DNA of 64,000 bases. Source: Liolophura sinensis. Lineage: Eukaryota; Mollusca; Polyplacophora; Chitonida; Chitonidae. The notes under the pieces are model-generated. The model was not told the origin of the DNA. It did not search any database and saw only the letters and a program-made list of their open reading frames with translations. Below, piece by piece: positions 23,586 through 36,745 of this stretch (its first letter is position 1; each line of letters opens with the position of its first letter). Position numbers and translations under genes: made by a program. The DNA lies in assembly GCF_032854445.1 (NCBI RefSeq), contig NC_088305.1:17471717-17535716 (forward strand), written 5' to 3'.

Positions 23586-26500
23586 TCGAATAGTATATTC
23601 TGATACATACATATACATGTATCATATACATATACAATGGCATTTCATGTATTGGACAGAGTCTATCACAGGTGAACTTTGGTTCCAGTGTTAACTTTCA
23701 TTTGACATAGATGGATCTTGGCTCTTGTGGAAATACGCAATTTGTTCCAGTTCAGTTGTTAGCGAAACTTTAAAACACCTTATAATGGAAGTCAACCAGT
23801 GATGTTAGGGACGTTATATGTCTTATTCCGTTGGCATTTCGTTATCTCCCCGACGAACAGTGTAAGTGCAAGGATAAAGGGATACATAGTGACATAACTT
23901 AAAGATTTGATTGGTGCTTTATGTCGGACTCTGGTGGTGACAGGTATTTGGTGGGCTAAATGATGAGAATATGAACGTCAAGTGTAAACATCAGGGGAAA
24001 TTGGTAAATTTGACGTGTAAGGCTATACAAATATAATGGGAGTGGTAAGGCTACGACAACGGAAATGTGATGGGGATGGTATGAATGCCGTGGAATAGAA
24101 TATAAGGAATAATTGCATTACGGGATAAATATGAAGGATATGTGCTTGGATATTTTGAATAAATGAAATGGAATTGAAAGGAATATCGCGGGGAAAGAAT
24201 GTGAGGCAGTGGAATGAACGTACCCTTGACCTGTTGGTGCCCAACTACCCCGTTCTTAGACACTGTGGATGCTTTTAGAGTGGTGGTAGTATATGGGTCA
24301 CAATAAATCGATTAAATACGTACGTACTGCCTACACTATCAAGGGATATAATTATCTTGGTAGCAAACAATTTCCCTCTCTTCTTCCGGGATCCCAATAC
24401 TCAAACAGTTCTACAGTAGCCTTCGGTAATAAACGTATACTATGACCCATAGCGTTTTGGGCTGTATTATTTGCTCCATCAAACACAATAACCGTGGGAG
24501 AATAAACTGTTAACCTCCATCGTTGGCAAGATGAATTATTTATCAATACCATCAAAAACTAATGTAGCGGCACCGTGGATTTCATGACAACAATGGCTTT
24601 TGCTGTGTGTGTGAGTGCTACTAGTACTTAAAAATTATGTTTTCCGTTGCATTTCTGTTCCAGTGTGCGTGTTTCAGTATGTTTGTTCCAGTATAACTGA
24701 ATATAAGTCAGTACTGGGTCTGAAATAAACAGGACTTAAAATATACAGGATAACCGCATGTCAAGTAGAGGAGGGCGGTTTCCTTTAGACTTGCCTTCTC
24801 CAATAGAAAGACTTTTCGCATGATCTTTTTCGCATGCTCTATTGGACTATAACTTAATGTTCTGAAAGATATAAAACCAGTGTATTTTACTAACCAGTGG
24901 TTCTGCAAAAACCATCATCTTTATTTGTAGCCATTTACTTAACATGTTCAATTCCAGTCGCGTGTTGCACCGCACTTCAAAACCTAAGCATTTGTTCTGG
25001 ACAAATCTCTACATCGCCTGTCTTACAAAGTCGTTCAATGCATTTGTATTGATTGCCTTATATCGGGTCGTGTTACACGCACACATCTTATAAGCTCACG
25101 TTATTTATTAAAAAGGTGTCAGATGATGGTGACTGCGGGTCGTGAACTAAATGCAATAGCAGAGAATGCCAAACGCTACATTGAGCGTTTCCAACATATA
25201 TTCCAGCATGGTATATGTCCCCGCTTTTGATTTATTCACCAAGGATATTTCCTGCGTCTTCACGTAACCACTCCTTGCGTCTTCTCGTGACGGTTTTTCT
25301 TTGTAAATTGGTCTTGCGATTATTAACCTTTTGGTTGACGGCTTGTACACACGTCTACTTTGACGCCTAATCTAGCCACATAGCACAGAAGAAAAGTTTT
25401 TGTTTTACTGATACAAAAGAGACCCATGCCCGTGTTTATCAAGTGACTTAAGACTACAGTAATAAACTGTAAGCCCTTAAAAAGCCAAATTCATACCAGG
25501 AAAGAACTCAAATTGTGGGTAGCACATTCTTCTGATGTAAGGAATCCGTGTACACAGTCTAAACTTCCCAGAGTGAAACATTTTAGTTGTACCTATGTTT
25601 GGATTTTTGACTTAAGCCTTAAGACGTTTGATAAATGTGGGCCCTCACCAGTTTCAAATTGGCCAGCCGGATTTGGTCTGTTGTCTTCGTCTCTTATTTA
25701 TTAAAGCTTCAGGAAATTTATAGGAAATTTTTTTAGAATGTTACTGTATTCTCCCTGCCCCGTGCATTGTTCGATGCTCATGCACACACTTAACTCTGAC
25801 TTAGATATAATCTGTTATACGCCCGACCTGAATTGCTCTGTCCAAAAAGCCGCCATCGACTGAAATGGCTATCGTTATCCTCGTTATGATGGGATATGAC
25901 GCATTGGTCACACATATTCACTCCTATAATGTGTTTTCAACCATCCTCTGCAAATCACCGTGTTTTTGGCATCTAAACTAGATATATTTCAGATATTAAT
26001 ATATTAAGATCTTGTCCACATTTGCGCTGTGGACCTTGGTTTTAATAACTGCTACATTTAATCAAAACCTTTGCATATTATAGTTATTTTACGGTTATAT
26101 GTATAAGCTTCCATTGCCGGTAACAAACAAGGCGGCTGAATATTACACTGATATAATTATTTCCGCTGCTGTACTTTTAAATGCCAGAGGAAAATATCCA
26201 TTATCCCTTACCGATGCCGGAGAGGATCGTAGTTTCACAGATCGTCTTGGCAGTCTCTCAGTGTGGCATTTGTAGAACTCAGGGAATTTTTTTTTCAAAA
26301 CTGTTTATCTTATTGAATTTAAACTTGATACGTGGTCTCATCATGGCAAATTTGAAATCAAGTCGGACTTTCAAGCGACAAAATCATGGCCGTTTTTGTT
26401 CTGTTCTGGTCTTTGACAGTTTTCTTGACTTTCAAAACAGTAGATTATTCTGAATTGAATCTTGGCACATAAATTTACCTAGACAAGTTACGGCTCAAGT

Positions 26501-28133
26501 TTTGGTTATGCTGTGCACTTTAAAACCGTATTTATGCTGACGGCTCAATCGTGTAAGATGCATGTGTTGGCAATGTTTCCAAAAGACCTTTACACAACTG
26601 ATGCATTCCTACCCGGCGGATTTTATAAAGTAAGTGTTAAGTTTAACGGATATATGCTGTAAATGCCTTTTAGACCTCAGTAGCTTCAGTGCAAACAAAT
26701 ATATAATGCTACACGGTAATGGTGAGATGGAGGACGTATATTGCTGCTGATTTAGATTGATACACTTCACAGTGAAAAAAAAATAAAAAAATATTTAATT
26801 CCAGTCGACTGATTTATCGCGTTAGTTGCTTTACTTCAGCGCCTGTCAGAATAACGATAAAGATATATTCTTTTGTCAAGAAACTCCCCTAAAACTGCAT
26901 CGTGGCATGCCTAATAGGGAATATAGAGTAAAGTGTGTCTGGTGTGAAAAAGGATAGAATGACTTAAGGCTCTATCCAAACCATTTGATGTGGGATAAGA
27001 CTCTCTCCACATAAAATGCATCTCACCGCTTTGTGAGGTAGGCGGAAAGCTTCCTAACCTAAGACGGTTTCTACGTCAAACATTTACATAAAACCTTACA
27101 GTTTAGCTCAAAAAGTAATACACTGACACTGTACAGTCAACAGTGTGTCTGTTTAAAGAAGTGGGATCACGCCTTATGTCACAGCTGAGGTATGTGACGA
27201 AAGAATTTGGCTTAGAAACACGCTTAATAATATCTTGGTGACTTATCCAACATGTCCTGTGACAGTACTGACCTGTTCATGTTCATGCCCGGGTGGATTG
27301 TCATAACTTCATTCACCATGGCAACCGAAAACGCATATCCACAAAGCTAAGTAACAAACCGTTGTTAACATGATGGCGGTGTCAAGGAAGGGATGAAGTC
27401 AGTGGTTACCTGTGGGGGTGGTGTCAGCGGAAATAAGCTTTTGGAGATGTCTGTCTATGATAACAATATTCTCAGCATTTCCTCAACGTATGAAAACCTT
27501 ACTTTGAATTCTAATTTAAAGGTAAACCGTTTTTACACAATCCCGTAAATTATTTCAGTTACAGGAGAACAGGCGGAAATCCAAGCTCTTATTATTTGCT
27601 TAGGGTTAAGACTGGAACGCTGAAATAAAAGTGTTAAATGCAAGAAATAAGTTGTGTGCCAAAAACAAGTATGTAGTCAAGATAACCGTAGGTTGCCATT
27701 CTCCGATATTCACAAGAGAAGTAGGCCATGGCTTGTAAGCAAAGTACCAAATCACTGTCCGGGTAGACTGTCAGTAAAAGAATACCCGAAGTCAATTTCC
27801 CAAATAGCAGTTGCACTCATAAGAATAGCATTACAATTTCTAAAAATGTACATAATCTTAACGACCAACTATGATGGACCGGTTGGGACGAATGTCAGTT
27901 GGATTGTCAAGTATTTGCTGCAAAACAATAAGCTAAACCGTAGTCACACTTGTTGTGGTCACTCCGGTTTAAAGGAAACTGGAGTGCGCAATGTGAAAAG
28001 TCGACCTTGGCCTTGTACCGCAGCGATTCTCTTGATTTAAAGCCGCATCCACACCAGGATTCGATCCTGCAACTTTACTGGCAGGTCCGTTGTGGCCAAA
28101 ACAACACGAAAAGAGCCAGAAAGGCTCTCTAAA
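23586..28133. other. Intergenic, one Rep-B fragment
   Basis: No supported gene. Contents seen: AT-rich TACATA simple DNA near 23600, a purine-rich stretch at about 24030-24230, and a Rep-B fragment (25285-25345). Open frames such as 27654-28040 (128 codons, no ATG start) have no motif. Confidence 0.45.
25285..25345 (+). repeat. Rep-B fragment
   Basis: Only the 3' block TTTCTTTGTAAATTGGTCTT, GCGATTATTAACC is recognisable. Confidence 0.35.
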
Positions 28134-28494
28134 CGAACCGGGCCCGATGGCTCAGTTGGTAGAGCGTCCTCTTCGTGGGCGGTATACCCAGAGTCAATCC
28201 TGGGTCGGGACACACCTAAGACCTTAAAAGAGGAAGTCGTAGCTTCCACGCTTGTCGTTGAGCATTAAAGGGAAGGACAACGACTGGTTGACCCGTATCA
28301 GTATAATTGCTCGGGTGGGGCAGCTTAAGTGCCATGAGTAAGTCCTCTCAGTGAAGCAGCACTAGATAGAAGTGCCGTGGAAATCCGTCCTGCAACAAGG
28401 AGACACATTACATGCACTGTAAGGACTCTTTCCTTGTCATATGACTGAAAAATTGTGAAGTACCACGTTAACCCTCAAGCACTCACTCACTCAA
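28134..28494 (+). mobile_element. SINE-2, near full length with TSD
   Basis: A tRNA-like head contains box A TGGCTCAGTTGG (28148) and a box B-like GAGTCAATCC (28191). A ~200-base body includes AACGACTGGTTGACCCGTAT, and the end is CATATGACTGAAAAATTG followed by an (ACTC)n tail. TSD TCTCTAAA at 28126-28133 and 28495-28502 is exact. It would be transcribed by RNA polymerase III and moved by a partner LINE. Head and body differ from SINE-1. Confidence 0.85.
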
Positions 28495-28502
28495 TCTCTA
28501 AA

Positions 28503-29893
28503 TGTGCACGAAAGCATCGAATAAGTTTTAACAGGTTAAGTAAATAAATAGGTTTGACAAACTTCATAACCAAACACGCTTGCTTGAAATTTAAACGTCC
28601 GTCGTCCACAACGGCTACAATATAACGAAATTGCCTTGTCTAGTCAAATAAATGTATTATTCTATTTGTCATACTCTGTATATACAATGTCATCGGTCCT
28701 ATGTTTTGTTCCATGGAAACGGAAAGTGAGCTTAAAAAGAATAAAGCTAAGCGGTTGCCGACAGGTCACGACAGCCCTTGCGACTTATACTGTATCTGGT
28801 TTGATTCACAATCCACTTTTAATTGGCAGCCACTCCACACGTTACTCTAGAGGCATCCCCCTAGGCGCCACTATCAATCACACCCAAAAATTGGGGTAGG
28901 TTTATTGGCCCGTGATCATAAATGAAGCAGAAACTCTCTGGTGACTGACGCATGCAACATGAGACTCAATGACCCACATACATATTAACTACATATAACA
29001 CGAGATGTGGGGCAACTCCTGTCCCCACACACGGGATGTATAAATTGAGGCCTCTGCGTGTTATCCAGCGTAAATTGGCTAAAGCTAAGGGGAAGCACTC
29101 GCCCCAGTCAGAGTTACGTTTTCTCGCGCGTTGTTCACTGAACAACCCTTAAGCTTCATAAAATGCCAAAGTCTTTGACACCAAGGAATGTGCCTGCAAT
29201 GACATCAAACGTATAGCGTTGGTTGCTTTGTCTAATATTGTCTTCATTATGATCTACATTACAGTCCCAAACGTTTGTTGTTCACATCACAGGCACATGT
29301 AAACGCGAGAGATTCATGTGGGCGTTCAATTTGAAGTTCATGCCGTATTTTAAATCAATCACAGCCATTCCCGAGCTATTTCCTGTTCTGAGTGAGTCGG
29401 ATGAGTCGTGATCATCGCTGGCGATATACTCTTTGAATGATAACTTAACGCCACTTCGACTTTATTCCAGGTATATCGTGACGGGGCGCTTTTCGAAGAA
29501 GCTGATTTGGAACTGCAGACAAGGCACGGCCTGGCCTCAGTTTTAACTGCTATTTTCTGTCCATTTTGCTTTAAGAGGCCGCTTACATGTTAAGTAGAAT
29601 GTCCAGCGCACTACGTCTTCTTTTAAACTATTTTCTTTGGCTTTGACATAAGCACTGGTACAACACAACGTATTGTGACACACTAACAATTTTTTTTTTC
29701 AGTTTACATTGTCTTCCTCATATTCAGAGGACAGAGTTCAAGCTGTCACTCGGCAAAACAATATACAAAAAGAGTGAAAAATATAGAAGAGTGAGGCAAA
29801 TTCAAAAAGTAAACATGAAGAATTTCTGCACCTTTAATGGGAGACCATTTGTAGCAATACGGAAACATCAGCACTATCCTGGGTGTTTACATG
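28503..29893. other. Intergenic
   Basis: No supported gene or repeat recognised. Confidence 0.5.
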
Positions 29894-29942
29894 ATTTATT
29901 TGTGTGATTGGTGTTTTACGTCTTACTCAAGAATATTTTCTA
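29894..29942 (-). mobile_element. SINE-1, short 3' fragment
   Basis: GTGATTGGTGTTTTACGTCT, TACTCAAGAATATTTTC is the 3' end of SINE-1; nothing further is recognisable. Confidence 0.55.
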
Positions 29943-30344
29943 AATGTTTACGATCCAGACACTCCTCAGTGGCGGATAATAGAGGCATGTATCAAATGGT
30001 ACATGAATCAGTGGTTATTATCACTATGCCAATTTTCGTTCATAATTTAACACAGTCTTAAGGCTCTGGACATAAAAAAGACTTTAATGCTACACAGATT
30101 AAGTCATCCAATCTGTTAATTAATTGAGGGTGTGGCAATTGAAGAAAATCTACCCCGATTAATCAGGGCAGAAAATCGGCTGCCGCAAAGTGTCTCAAGT
30201 TTTCCTCCCTGTGTTCTAATTAAAAAAGGCCATCTTATTTTAAGAAATGAACTAGTTTCAGAAAGGTAAAACACAATTTTAGACCACTGTAATGAATCAC
30301 TGGAAGAGGGAACCCTACTAAAGTAATTCAATAATACAGCATAG

Positions 30345-30412
30345 AGAGTGAAAACCAGAGCAACAACGGCACTGTGAAAACTAGCATTTGTCACATAAAA
30401 TACGGATTGTAC
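30345..30412 (+). repeat. Rep-A fragment
   Basis: GAGAGTGAAAACCAGAGCAA, CAACGGCACTGTGAAAACTA and GCATTTGTCACATAAAATACGG match the Rep-A 5' core. The gap before AAATACGG has lost the GTAACCGGT block. Confidence 0.5.
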
Positions 30413-31078
30413 TCATTAAAAAGTAAATTCTGTGTTTCAGATGATCCTAAATATAGGATAGTTACGCCCCTTTGTGATGAGGCGTTACAAACGTGTCCAT
30501 AACTCAACACAGGAGTCGGTGCAATTAAAAAAGACACTGAAATTTCATTACGTCCTCTCTCTCCCAAGCCAACAAGGGATATAATTCAAGACATAACCTG
30601 ATCTTTTTTGGACAGATTCGCTTTTCATTTTTTCATTTTCGAGAGAAAATGTTAAGGGACCATATTGCGATAACATATTGCACTGAAACACAGTTAATGT
30701 CCCCATTGCCCACATTTAGCTGAACATTGCGGAAAACAAATATGAAATGTATATACCGCTGGCCAAAACCATACAACAGAACCAAGGCAACACTTTTTAT
30801 TTGTCTATGGCGCCCATTACTGACGCTCCAGCAGATATATTCACTGTTTAATAGCTTTGCTTGGAGACAAATTACTCAACTGTATTGTCCACAATAGCCA
30901 CATAGATGCTATCTGTGATAGCATACCTCAAGACCTGTCCTCAATGGTTGGAGCGACATTACATTCAGGAGGTCCAATATTTCTTCAAATGTTGCATTTT
31001 CAATTTACATGCTGTGTAAAAATTTACGTGTAAAAATGTGCATGGTAGTCAAAGTGGAATTTTAATATTTTTCAGTCA
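30413..31078. other. Intergenic
   Basis: Nothing recognised. Confidence 0.5.
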
Positions 31079-31225
31079 TGATTGAAAACTGTTGGTTGCT
31101 TCTCTTTGCATGATTCCGTCTTCATTTCGTACTTTATATACGTTCTTATTCTTTCGTGGTTGTTAAATGTCGTTTTGGGAATTGGCCTTGCAATTATTGA
31201 CATGGAACGTCCATTCTGTCACGGT
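31079..31225 (+). repeat. Rep-B dispersed repeat copy
   Basis: GAAAACTGTTGGTTGCTTCT, CTTTGCATGATTCC, GGGAATTGGCCTTGCAATTA and ACGTCC align with 18741 and 40619. Confidence 0.6.
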
Positions 31226-34200
31226 GATCACCGGGGAGATTTTATAGTAAACTGAATGGACAAAGGGTTTTAAAGATTTAATTTGAACCATGATATGGCT
31301 AAAATCTGTTTATGATAAATTTTAAAAACATAACACTTCACCATACACCCGAACAGATTAACACAAATATGTCTTATGTGTCTAATAAATTGTAAAAAGT
31401 GATTCTGAATGGCAAAAGAGGGTTGGTGCTATTGCCTAGACACATACATTCAAATCTATGCAGATCACTGTTTTTGCAAAACACTGTACATTACATATGG
31501 CACTCCTTAGTATATTAGTTATGCAAAACAAGGGAGGACTACAAGTCGTACTGGTGATGTTAACAATGCATTACTTACCGAGACACATCGGAAGAACTAC
31601 AGAGAGAGTTGCCTTCACTGTGAGCTAAACATGTGAACTACGGCGTACAGCACATTAGTATCAGTGCGTGGTTTCAAGCCCACGATTTCTTCACAATACT
31701 CAGTAAGACCCTTCCAGTTCTCAATACCTCCTGTACGTATGGAAATCGGCTTTCAGATATCAATACACTTGAAGAACGAGGGCAACTTTGACGCTGCACA
31801 AAGATGCTAGTGTAACACAAACGTCAGGCTCCAACGAAGCTGTTGAAGATCTTCAACAAGGAAGAACTAATGAACAGCTTGCCTTTGTCGCGTTCGCCCT
31901 TCATCCGGAATCAGCTTCACGATAGAAACATTAGCTAATCGTACAAGGAACACCGGCTGTTTCTAGAGGATCTGAGGCGGAAACACGGATCAGTTGCCCA
32001 GCACGAACACGGCACTTCCTGCCTGCAGCAAGGAAAACCAGCTCCAACTGAACAGCGCCCCTACCCAGTGCACTCGTCGAGGCGTTAAGCGTGTGTGGCG
32101 CTAGCATGGAGGGGTAGCCAGGTTATCGATGCGTTAGATCAGATGTTATAACGCAAAGCTCGACAACCGTTCAATAAAAACCTTCAGCCGGCGAACAACC
32201 ACCTGTTCACCCAGATTTAAAGCTCAGCCATTGGTTGACTTGTTTTTATTGACTGTCTGTAGCATCGGTATCAAAGGGACGAAAACAATAGACGGACCAA
32301 TCGTTTCTCTGTGTGTGTTTGATATATTGACAGGCGTTGGGACATTTGGGATAAAGATGTTGGTAAAGCAATGTATGTACGTAGTAGTACATGGATGTCA
32401 ATAGTCGCCCAGAAATGATCATTACAGGCAACTGGGATCACGAGCTCACATTCCAGTGTAACAAATAGAGGTATGTAGTACTGTATCACACAAATAGCAC
32501 TTCGGAAGCTTCCAGCGTAACATACAGCCCTCGCGTTCGTATACCCTTCGTAATTCATAAACTCTCGTTTCAAGCCATTAAGCTCGCATTTATCACCGCT
32601 AAACGATACACCAATTCGCATGTAACAGAGAAGCGGTAATTACTTTTGAATGATACCGGGAAGATGCATTCGCTATTTCCAGGGGCGAAAACGAATTTAG
32701 ACATCATTCTCTAAGTTGATAACTGAAATGTAAGATTTATTTAGAAAATTGTCCGTACAAGCACCGAAGCACTCTAACAAACATATGGAGCGCTAGGGAT
32801 CACTTAACTGCCCATTATATAATAGCCATAAATCTTAACCATTTTTGCCGCAGTGTACATAAATCTGGCGAATTATACTCTGACATCTGTCCCCAGTTAT
32901 GAATCGTCTACACAAATACTCATATATACATGTATAAATGTCGAAATTATTAACTCCAGCTGTCTGAATCCATTACATGGCGAGCAATGCATTTTTAAAA
33001 TGTGGTTATGCTCGAATTTCTGCAAATTTATGTCACTGACTGTTCATATATAGTTAAAGACAAGTTGTAAGATAATTTAAAAATGATCTATCTATAAATA
33101 TAATATAATAGCTGTCGTAAGTTTCCGTGTAGCATGCTTATGGATCCTGCATAGATACATGTCTAAATTACACGCTAATGAGATTCCTGAAACCTTTTAA
33201 TCAAAACTGGCAACACCTTCAGGCGATAGAAAACCCCAGCACGTAAGTAGGAAGACGTTTGGAAATAAAAATGTAGTTAAAGCTAGAATCAGGTGGGTTT
33301 ATTTCGCGCGTTCAATGGCTTTCCGGAAAACGTTAAAAAAAACCCACCATCGTTGTATAAATGTAAACTTATTGGCGTAAGATCTTAATCAGACAATGAA
33401 ATCACAGGAACGGTTTCAGGTACTGAGAGAAAAACAAATGGAATGTAGATGTCTGGTTTACATTTTGTTCCGGTAAATACCTGAGTGAGAGTGAGCATGT
33501 GCTGAACATTCAGTTTGTTACATCTGGTAGGTTCATTAATGTATGACCAGAGGTCCATTCCTAAAAGTGTGTAACTTCCCACGGCAATTTACACTTCTTT
33601 TCGATCTTTAACATATTATGTGACGTATCTGCGCAGCCATGTATTTTCCCTGCTCTCTATTGCACAGCAAACGTTTGAGAAACGGCTGATGCATGATGGG
33701 TTCCAAACGCGGTTCTGTTGAAATAGGCTTAAAAAAATCACGGAAAATTTCGTAAATGGACAACAGTGTCGTTGATAGAAGTTGTTTTACAGTTACTTGG
33801 AAATATAAAAGTAGTCAATCGGTTCTTAACTGTATAACAACAATGATCAGCGAAATCGTTGTTTTTAAATACAGAGTTTCGGTTTCAAGGTGTGGCCAGT
33901 TCTTATAGCGGCCGTTTGCAATTAGACTTCCCATGATTCAGTTCACAATTTCCACCCAAGATGTTGGCATATTTCTCCACCAAGTGGCTCAAGCTTCCAC
34001 AGATGACTTAACATGGGTACTGTGCCGTGGAGAAAAGCTATAAAGAAGTTGCATACTTCTAGGTAATGGACTTCTGGTATGACGTTTTAGGTCATCCTAC
34101 CTAGTATATATTGTAAAACGATTTTCATGTCACCTCTATCGTTTAAAATGGTTTACTAATATCTCTTAGACATGGTGAATACACAACACCACAAAGTTAT

Positions 34201-36243
34201 TGAGTAAGGCGTGAAACAACAATGAAAGAGATAAAAAGCACAACGTCTTCAACGGAATAATAAAGGGTTTTATTAAAGTTTACTCTGACCGGAAACCGAA
34301 ACTCAGTTATTTACCTCGACGTATTTGTTGCCTTCCATAAACTCGGTTTTTCGAAAGAAATTGTAAACTGCACACTAAAGTGGTGTGACAACAGAAAAAA
34401 GGCATAAAGATGTGAAAGCTCAAACCGCTTTGTCGTGAGCTAATACTTGCGCCACTCTGTATCTCATAACAGTGTTAGCGGTTGAAAATGTGTCATGTCG
34501 AATGCAATTTACAGTTTTATGTCCACAGATAATGGATGGTGACATTCCGGAAAAGAAGGAATGGGAGACCACGGAAACTTGACTAGCGTTGTTCCAGAAC
34601 CAGTCCTTGAGGATTTGCTTACAGCATATGGATAATACCCATCATCACTTCTCGTGAAGAAAATCATTCTCCACTTTTTTGTTTTATAAATTTCTTTCAA
34701 GTTTGTAATATCCCATGAATATGGAAAGCAGATCCTCAAACCAACAAAGAAAAACCGATAAAGCTGTAATGGCATGTTGTGATAATCATGATAAGGGTTG
34801 CACAGACATCTGCCCAGTTATGCACGTATTATTACAAAAACCATTAGTGATCAGTAAAATTTTGAAAAAGTGCAAAGTTGCTAGTACAATCAGCATGACA
34901 TTTCTTTGCCCTATATTGTCAGCTACAAGTCAACATGATTGTGATTACAGTGTAACATTTGCAGTACCCCAGCGGTGCAATGCTTGCACATTCAGAATGC
35001 ATGTAATTCATGAATGTGGCTTGAATGTATTCTTAAATAAGAGCAGAACGTATTAATTACACTAAATCGAAAACATAGTTTACTCTCAAGCGATTTTGCA
35101 TTGATTTACGTATAACAATAAATATGAGACCTCAACCTATTTAGATAATTAAAATTGAGTTTTTTTTCTTGTTTCGCGTTAAACTATATGGCAAAAACGG
35201 GGAAAAACATGCCTAAATAACATAAGAAATTGGGCAGTTTACTTTGTATTCCATGAGCAAATATTAATTTAAGTATACATGCGTGACTCCATTAGGCAGC
35301 AGAGATTTGACGCTGAGATGTTGGTGCTGCAAATGACACCAGAGTTAAGTCAGACCACAGTCCTTTTATTCACACTGTAAGCAACCCGAAGCTGTCAAGC
35401 AATAGCATCTGATGCCCGCTGCCCCGTAGGGAGGCGCTTCCGTCCCTTCGAACAACGACTTGTCCGGATGTTGGAATCTGGAAATTATTGGTTGGGACGG
35501 AAGATAGCGGACTACAAGAGCCATTGATATAAATAATTCAAGATTTTACTATGTCTTAAGTTTTCCGTATAACTCAGCGGATTACCGAAGTTTAATGTCT
35601 CCGTTGGATGTCCTTCAGAAGAAATACCGAAGGCAAATAGACCAAAACGTGAATGACGCGGTTGCGCCAACAAACAACTTATTATACATCATTAGCTTCT
35701 AGACCCAAGGCACATCCTGTTATTCTTGTGTGCGATATTAAACATCGTTTTTCAACGACATTATAAAAGAACTTAGAGGTAGGGAAGTGTCTTTTTTCCG
35801 GATGCTCCACGGGTACAAAATTATACACGATTGATATTACTTCAGCTTTAATCAAGACATCAGAAGACGGAAAACTTAAATTACCTTCTGGGTGAAGTTC
35901 TGCTCAATCCAAGAGACAGCATCTGAATATATACTCTTTTACTTAGGGTGGTAGCCAAGGGTTAGTGTTTTAATTGCTTTCTACGAATTCCTTCGTAAGC
36001 CAGGATTCTACTAGTGAACTAAGGATCACTGAGGTCTGTCTCTGTTGCACTGTTTTAATGTGATTGTGTGTTAAATGTGATGACAGCACAGCATTTTGCA
36101 TAATGCTACATAAGCGACATCTGATAACTTGTAATAAGCATCACTGCCTTTTTGCTGCTTAAACCATTGTGCTACAGGACGAGTAATTCGGTACTTGTTA
36201 AGCATTTACGTGGACCGAACAGAAAACCCTTACTAAGGTAAGC
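31226..36243. other. Intergenic, partly GC-richer
   Basis: No supported gene. The stretch 31560-32240 is less AT-rich than its flanks and has a vaguely transposase-like string when read in broken frames, but it is too decayed to call. A possible SINE-1 tail remnant, TTGAGTAAGGCGTGAAACAA, lies at about 34199. Open frames at 32271-32621(-) and 34718-35056(+) have no recognisable domain. Confidence 0.45.
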
Positions 36244-36322
36244 TTAGGAGGCCGTATTTCACCAGCTACATGTGAAATCTGCCATCTATCGCACTGTCGT
36301 CACTGCTCTGGTTTTTCTCTCT
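36244..36322 (-). repeat. Rep-A fragment
   Basis: Reverse complement reads GAGAAAAACCAGAGCAGTGA, CGACAGTGCGATAGATGGCA, then CACATGTAGCTGGTGAAATA and CGGCCTCC, a clear Rep-A core. Confidence 0.6.
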
Positions 36323-36554
36323 ATGATGTATTTTATTATATACCACCTGTTTCTGCTTCCCTTTAAGAAATGGCTTAACAAAGACGAGAACAAAGTAACT
36401 TACCGATTCTATGACAAATAGCACCGAGAAACCATCCTTGTGCAGACGTAAAAATGAATCAAAACACTGGAGTGCTGTAAAAGTTAAAACATTTAAGACC
36501 TTTAAATCACATGTATTCGTATATGTTAGTTATTATGTAAAATTGCTGTGAGTT

Positions 36555-36745
36555 CAGGTCTACCTCTTGCTGACTTCATCTACTCTCTCCTATGGGAAGG
36601 TCACACCCCCCCCCCCCTCCGCACACACACCCGCCCCACCCTGCCCCAGTCTGCGGATGGTCTTGGGTTCTACCCACCACACTGTTGTCTGAAGTCGTAT
36701 AAACGGACTATCCTTGAGCACGGTGTAAACTAAATAAATACAAAT
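36555..36745 (+). mobile_element. SINE-1, degraded, with C-rich/CA-rich insert
   Basis: Recognisable blocks are CTCTCCTATGGGAAGGTC, TGCGGATGGTCTTGGGTT, CTACCCACCACACTG, CCTTGAGCACGGTGTAAAC and a TAAATAAATA tail. Between the first two lies a run of C and CACACA with CCGCCCCACCC, replacing the normal body sequence. Confidence 0.65.

Noticed and set aside
24030-24230. GGAAT-like satellite
   Set aside because: Purine-rich but without regular periodicity on reading.
27654-28040. 128-codon plus-strand ORF as a gene
   Set aside because: Starts without ATG and carries no recognisable motif.
28148-28215. tRNA gene
   Set aside because: Box A and a box B-like word are present but they are the head of a SINE with body, tail and TSD; the cloverleaf arms do not pair convincingly by eye.
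32271-32621. 116-codon minus-strand ORF as a gene
   Set aside because: No ATG-supported conserved motif or domain recognised.
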